Positions 61,640 through 64,000 of a stretch of 64,000 nt of DNA are shown in pieces. The position numbers and the translations under genes are program-made. Within the stretch, counting starts at the first letter, position 1. Every line of letters begins with the position of its first letter. The notes under the pieces were generated by a model. That model did no database searches and was not told the origin of the DNA. It worked only from the letters and a program-made list of their open reading frames with translations. The DNA comes from Sitta carolinensis (Eukaryota; Chordata; Aves; Passeriformes; Sittidae): contig CM063284.1 of assembly GCA_032173965.1 (NCBI GenBank), positions 135,445,625-135,509,624 on the forward strand, written 5' to 3'.

Positions 61640-64000
61640 TCATGCAAAATTCCCAAAACTGTTAAAATTTCTTTGAGAATTATTTTGGATTTAATGGATC
61701 TGACTCTTTCTTCTGTGTCAGAGTCGTAAATGAGACACTGTTTTTTTACTAAAAGCTATGACAGCAAAATCACTAATTTCTATTTAAGATGCAGACAATT
61801 TTTCTTCAATCAGATAATGCTTGATTTTCCAGGTAATGTTTAATATGAGGGAAGTAGAAAATGTGCTTTATTTTGTGCATAAACTGAATCTGAATTCACA
61901 AAAATTCTGAAGTCCGAACCAACTTTGGCATGTACATCTTCTGTCTTTACTGTATTTTTATAATGTAATAAACAAGGAAAAAAGTGTTCTTTCTTCATTA
62001 TTACTTGTACAGGAAGGACTTTTTTTTAATACGAATTTAGGCAGAATGGAGTACTTTAAACTATTAACAGATATGTTTTAATTTAAAAATCAAATAATCT
62101 TGCTGCCTCCTGAGGATGCTTTTCACCCACAAGCTTTAATTTGATTACTCTCAAGGGACCAGTGGCCAATTTCGATCAGCTGCCTTATTTTCAAAAAGTG
62201 TTTATTTTGATCTTGTTCATTTGAGAAGATCTTTTGAAGGTTTGTGCGACGTGGATTCTTAGTGAAAATTAATCTGTTAGACTTCTAATACAAAACTGCT
62301 TAGCTGTTAGGAAGAAGTCATACCTGAACATAGTACCTGTTAGATAATAATCTTCTATTATACCCCACTGAACAGTGAGAGGCTGTTTAGAGATTACAGA
62401 AGGAATGAAGATGAAGACTCCTTTTGACTAAGCATGAAAGACTAGAAGTAATCTTCCTCCAGAGTGCTGAGAGGCTGTGGAAGAAAACAGCAAATCAGTG
62501 TAGTGAAGCTGGATGGCAGCTGATCCAGAAAAGTGTATGATGATGTATTTAGAAAAGCAGGTCTGGTAACTGAAAATTAACTGGGTAGGACTGTATCTAA
62601 TAGTGAAGCATCTCAAGAGCAACTCAGATATGGCATTAGAGCCCAAAGGCTTCACAAACCACAGACCAGAAACTTTAGGCAACCTTAATGATATTCCAGG
62701 ATAAGAAAGGTTGGTCAGTTATGTCCTTCAGCAAGCTCCCACAAGTGCATGAATCACAGTGTGCAGAAGAGAGTTTATCATTGTATCTTCATTAATGTGT
62801 AGAGGACAGTACTATTAAAATTTAATACATTTCTAATTAAGAGCCTTGTATGATAGAAGAATGCAGCAGTATTTTTTCATAAGACTTGAGACTAAGGAAG
62901 AAGAAATCCCAGGCAACCAAAAAAACTCTAAGGATTTTTTATTCCTACCTGAACAAAAATGGCTGTCAGTAAGGAACATACTGAATGGGGATATGCTTGT
63001 TCTAACTAGTAAAATATTGATCTTTTCAAAAAACTTTTTCAGAAATATAATTCTATTGCATTAATTAAAAACTGGCACGTTATTCTTGAAACAAAAGAGT
63101 GACAATTAAATGAGTTCTAAAAAATTAAAATCAGGAGACTAGAAGCATGGTCAGACAAAGGGGTATTTAGGAAATCCTCGGAGGTGAAGTGCTTGAAGTA
63201 GCCCTGTCTCTGTCTCTTGAAGGCAATAAGAGAGAATATTGTGGAAAAGACAGTTATTAAAAAGGAATAATTTCCTCCCTTTTTGAAGGCAATATTTGAC
63301 ATCTGTAACAGAAGGGGCTCCAACTCAGCTCTTTGCTGCTGCTCTATCTGCATCATGCCCCTCTCCAATAACATGCTCTGCAGAAGTCCCTAAACAGTCT
63401 GTGGCCTTGTGCAGGGGTGGAGCTGAAGCCTGTGTTCCCTTCTCAGTTTTCTTACCCAGGCCTTCTCTGGGTAAGAGCTCTCTTCTTCATACAGGCTGTA
63501 GTTCTGTAGTTTCTAAAGGAAATGATGATAAAAAGCTGAAGAACATGCTGGGCATAGTTTTCTTGTTAACAAGGATGAAAATGTTTCTGCTCAGAGTTTT
63601 GGAATGTTGTTGCCCTCCTTCTCCTCTGGGGTGGCTTTTTTTCCTCAAGTGTCTTATCCAGAAGGGTCTGGAGAGAATAGAAAGAAATGAAGTGCTGCTA
63701 TTCTCTTGGCAACACTTGTTACAGGCATGGAGGGCAGACAAGAGTCAGTCAAGCCCTCTGAGAGCTGTGTTGTCTTCGTTTACATAACAAAGCAAAACAT
63801 CTTTTTTTGATTTCTATTCAGTTTTATGATACAGAGAAATCTGCATAAAGTTTAATGCAAATTTTACCATTCGCATTGCAGAAGTCTGTTGAACAAAACA
63901 CTCCATACTTCCTCAAAGCTTTATACAATTTGAGCCATCACTGGCTTGATTTAAATATTTACCTCTTGAAGGTTCAGCTTTATTTAATATTACATTTATT
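61640..64000. other. Unannotated AT-rich non-coding DNA, one less AT-rich stretch
   Basis: No supported gene. A stretch of about 500 bp from 63290 to 63780 has more balanced base composition and carries the 163-codon plus frame 63296-63787, the second longest in the window. The predicted product is rich in Ser, Leu, Cys and Pro, has no recognised domain, and overlaps an 84-codon minus frame. A chance frame or decayed repeat is more likely than a gene. Confidence 0.5.

Noticed and set aside
63296..63787. 163-codon plus-strand frame as a gene
   Set aside because: No recognised domain or splice context; a Ser/Leu/Cys/Pro-rich composition in less AT-rich sequence is expected by chance, and an opposing frame overlaps it.
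1..64000. CRISPR array, bacterial operon, phage or defence system
   Set aside because: No regularly spaced direct repeats with unique spacers, no prokaryotic gene density or ribosome-binding sites; composition and repeats are avian nuclear.

Overview
This window looks like AT-rich, gene-poor nuclear DNA from a passerine bird. The evidence is repeat content: at least ten copies or fragments of CR1 LINEs, the dominant avian retrotransposon, ending in the characteristic tails (TTCCAACC, an ATTCTATG-like terminus). One element near 53.7 kb has a tRNA-Ile-like head fused to a CR1-X-type tail, the architecture of the songbird SINE known as TguSINE1. Family assignments come from recalled consensus features, not from a search.

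No intact host protein-coding gene, rRNA gene, functional tRNA gene, CRISPR array or bacterial operon was found. The ORFs present are short and mostly chance, or lie in CR1 remnants. The best non-repeat coding candidate is a minus-strand open frame at about 55.91-56.25 kb with a possible splice acceptor; its product is not recognised. The window is best read as an intergenic desert or part of a very large intron.

Layout: 0.9-1.5 kb minus-strand CR1; 4.1 kb local tandem duplication; 4.5 kb short CR1 tail; 11.0-12.1 kb plus-strand CR1 with decayed reverse transcriptase and an internal deletion; 12-28 kb mostly unannotated AT-rich DNA with poly(A) tracts; 28.15-28.5 kb minus-strand CR1 3' end; 45.5-46.5 kb two plus-strand CR1 3' ends; 50.6 kb AT-rich low-complexity block; 53.7 kb tRNA-Ile/CR1 SINE; 54.0-54.4 kb GAAA/TTTC hairpin and (ATT)n microsatellite; 54.95-55.08 kb CpG-rich patch; 57.1-58.8 kb the longest CR1 copy, with another CR1-type tail nested in it; 59.4 and 59.75-59.9 kb further CR1 ends.

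The most striking structure is at 60.36-61.14 kb: a CpG-rich, GC-box-bearing segment surrounding a roughly 580-bp CAG-rich variable-unit minisatellite. It has 13 copies of a TTTAGAACCAGCAG core at mostly 36/39/45-bp spacing. In an AT-rich desert this is the best candidate for an unannotated promoter or first exon, or for an expandable CAG/CTG locus. No new enzymatic or defence system is visible.
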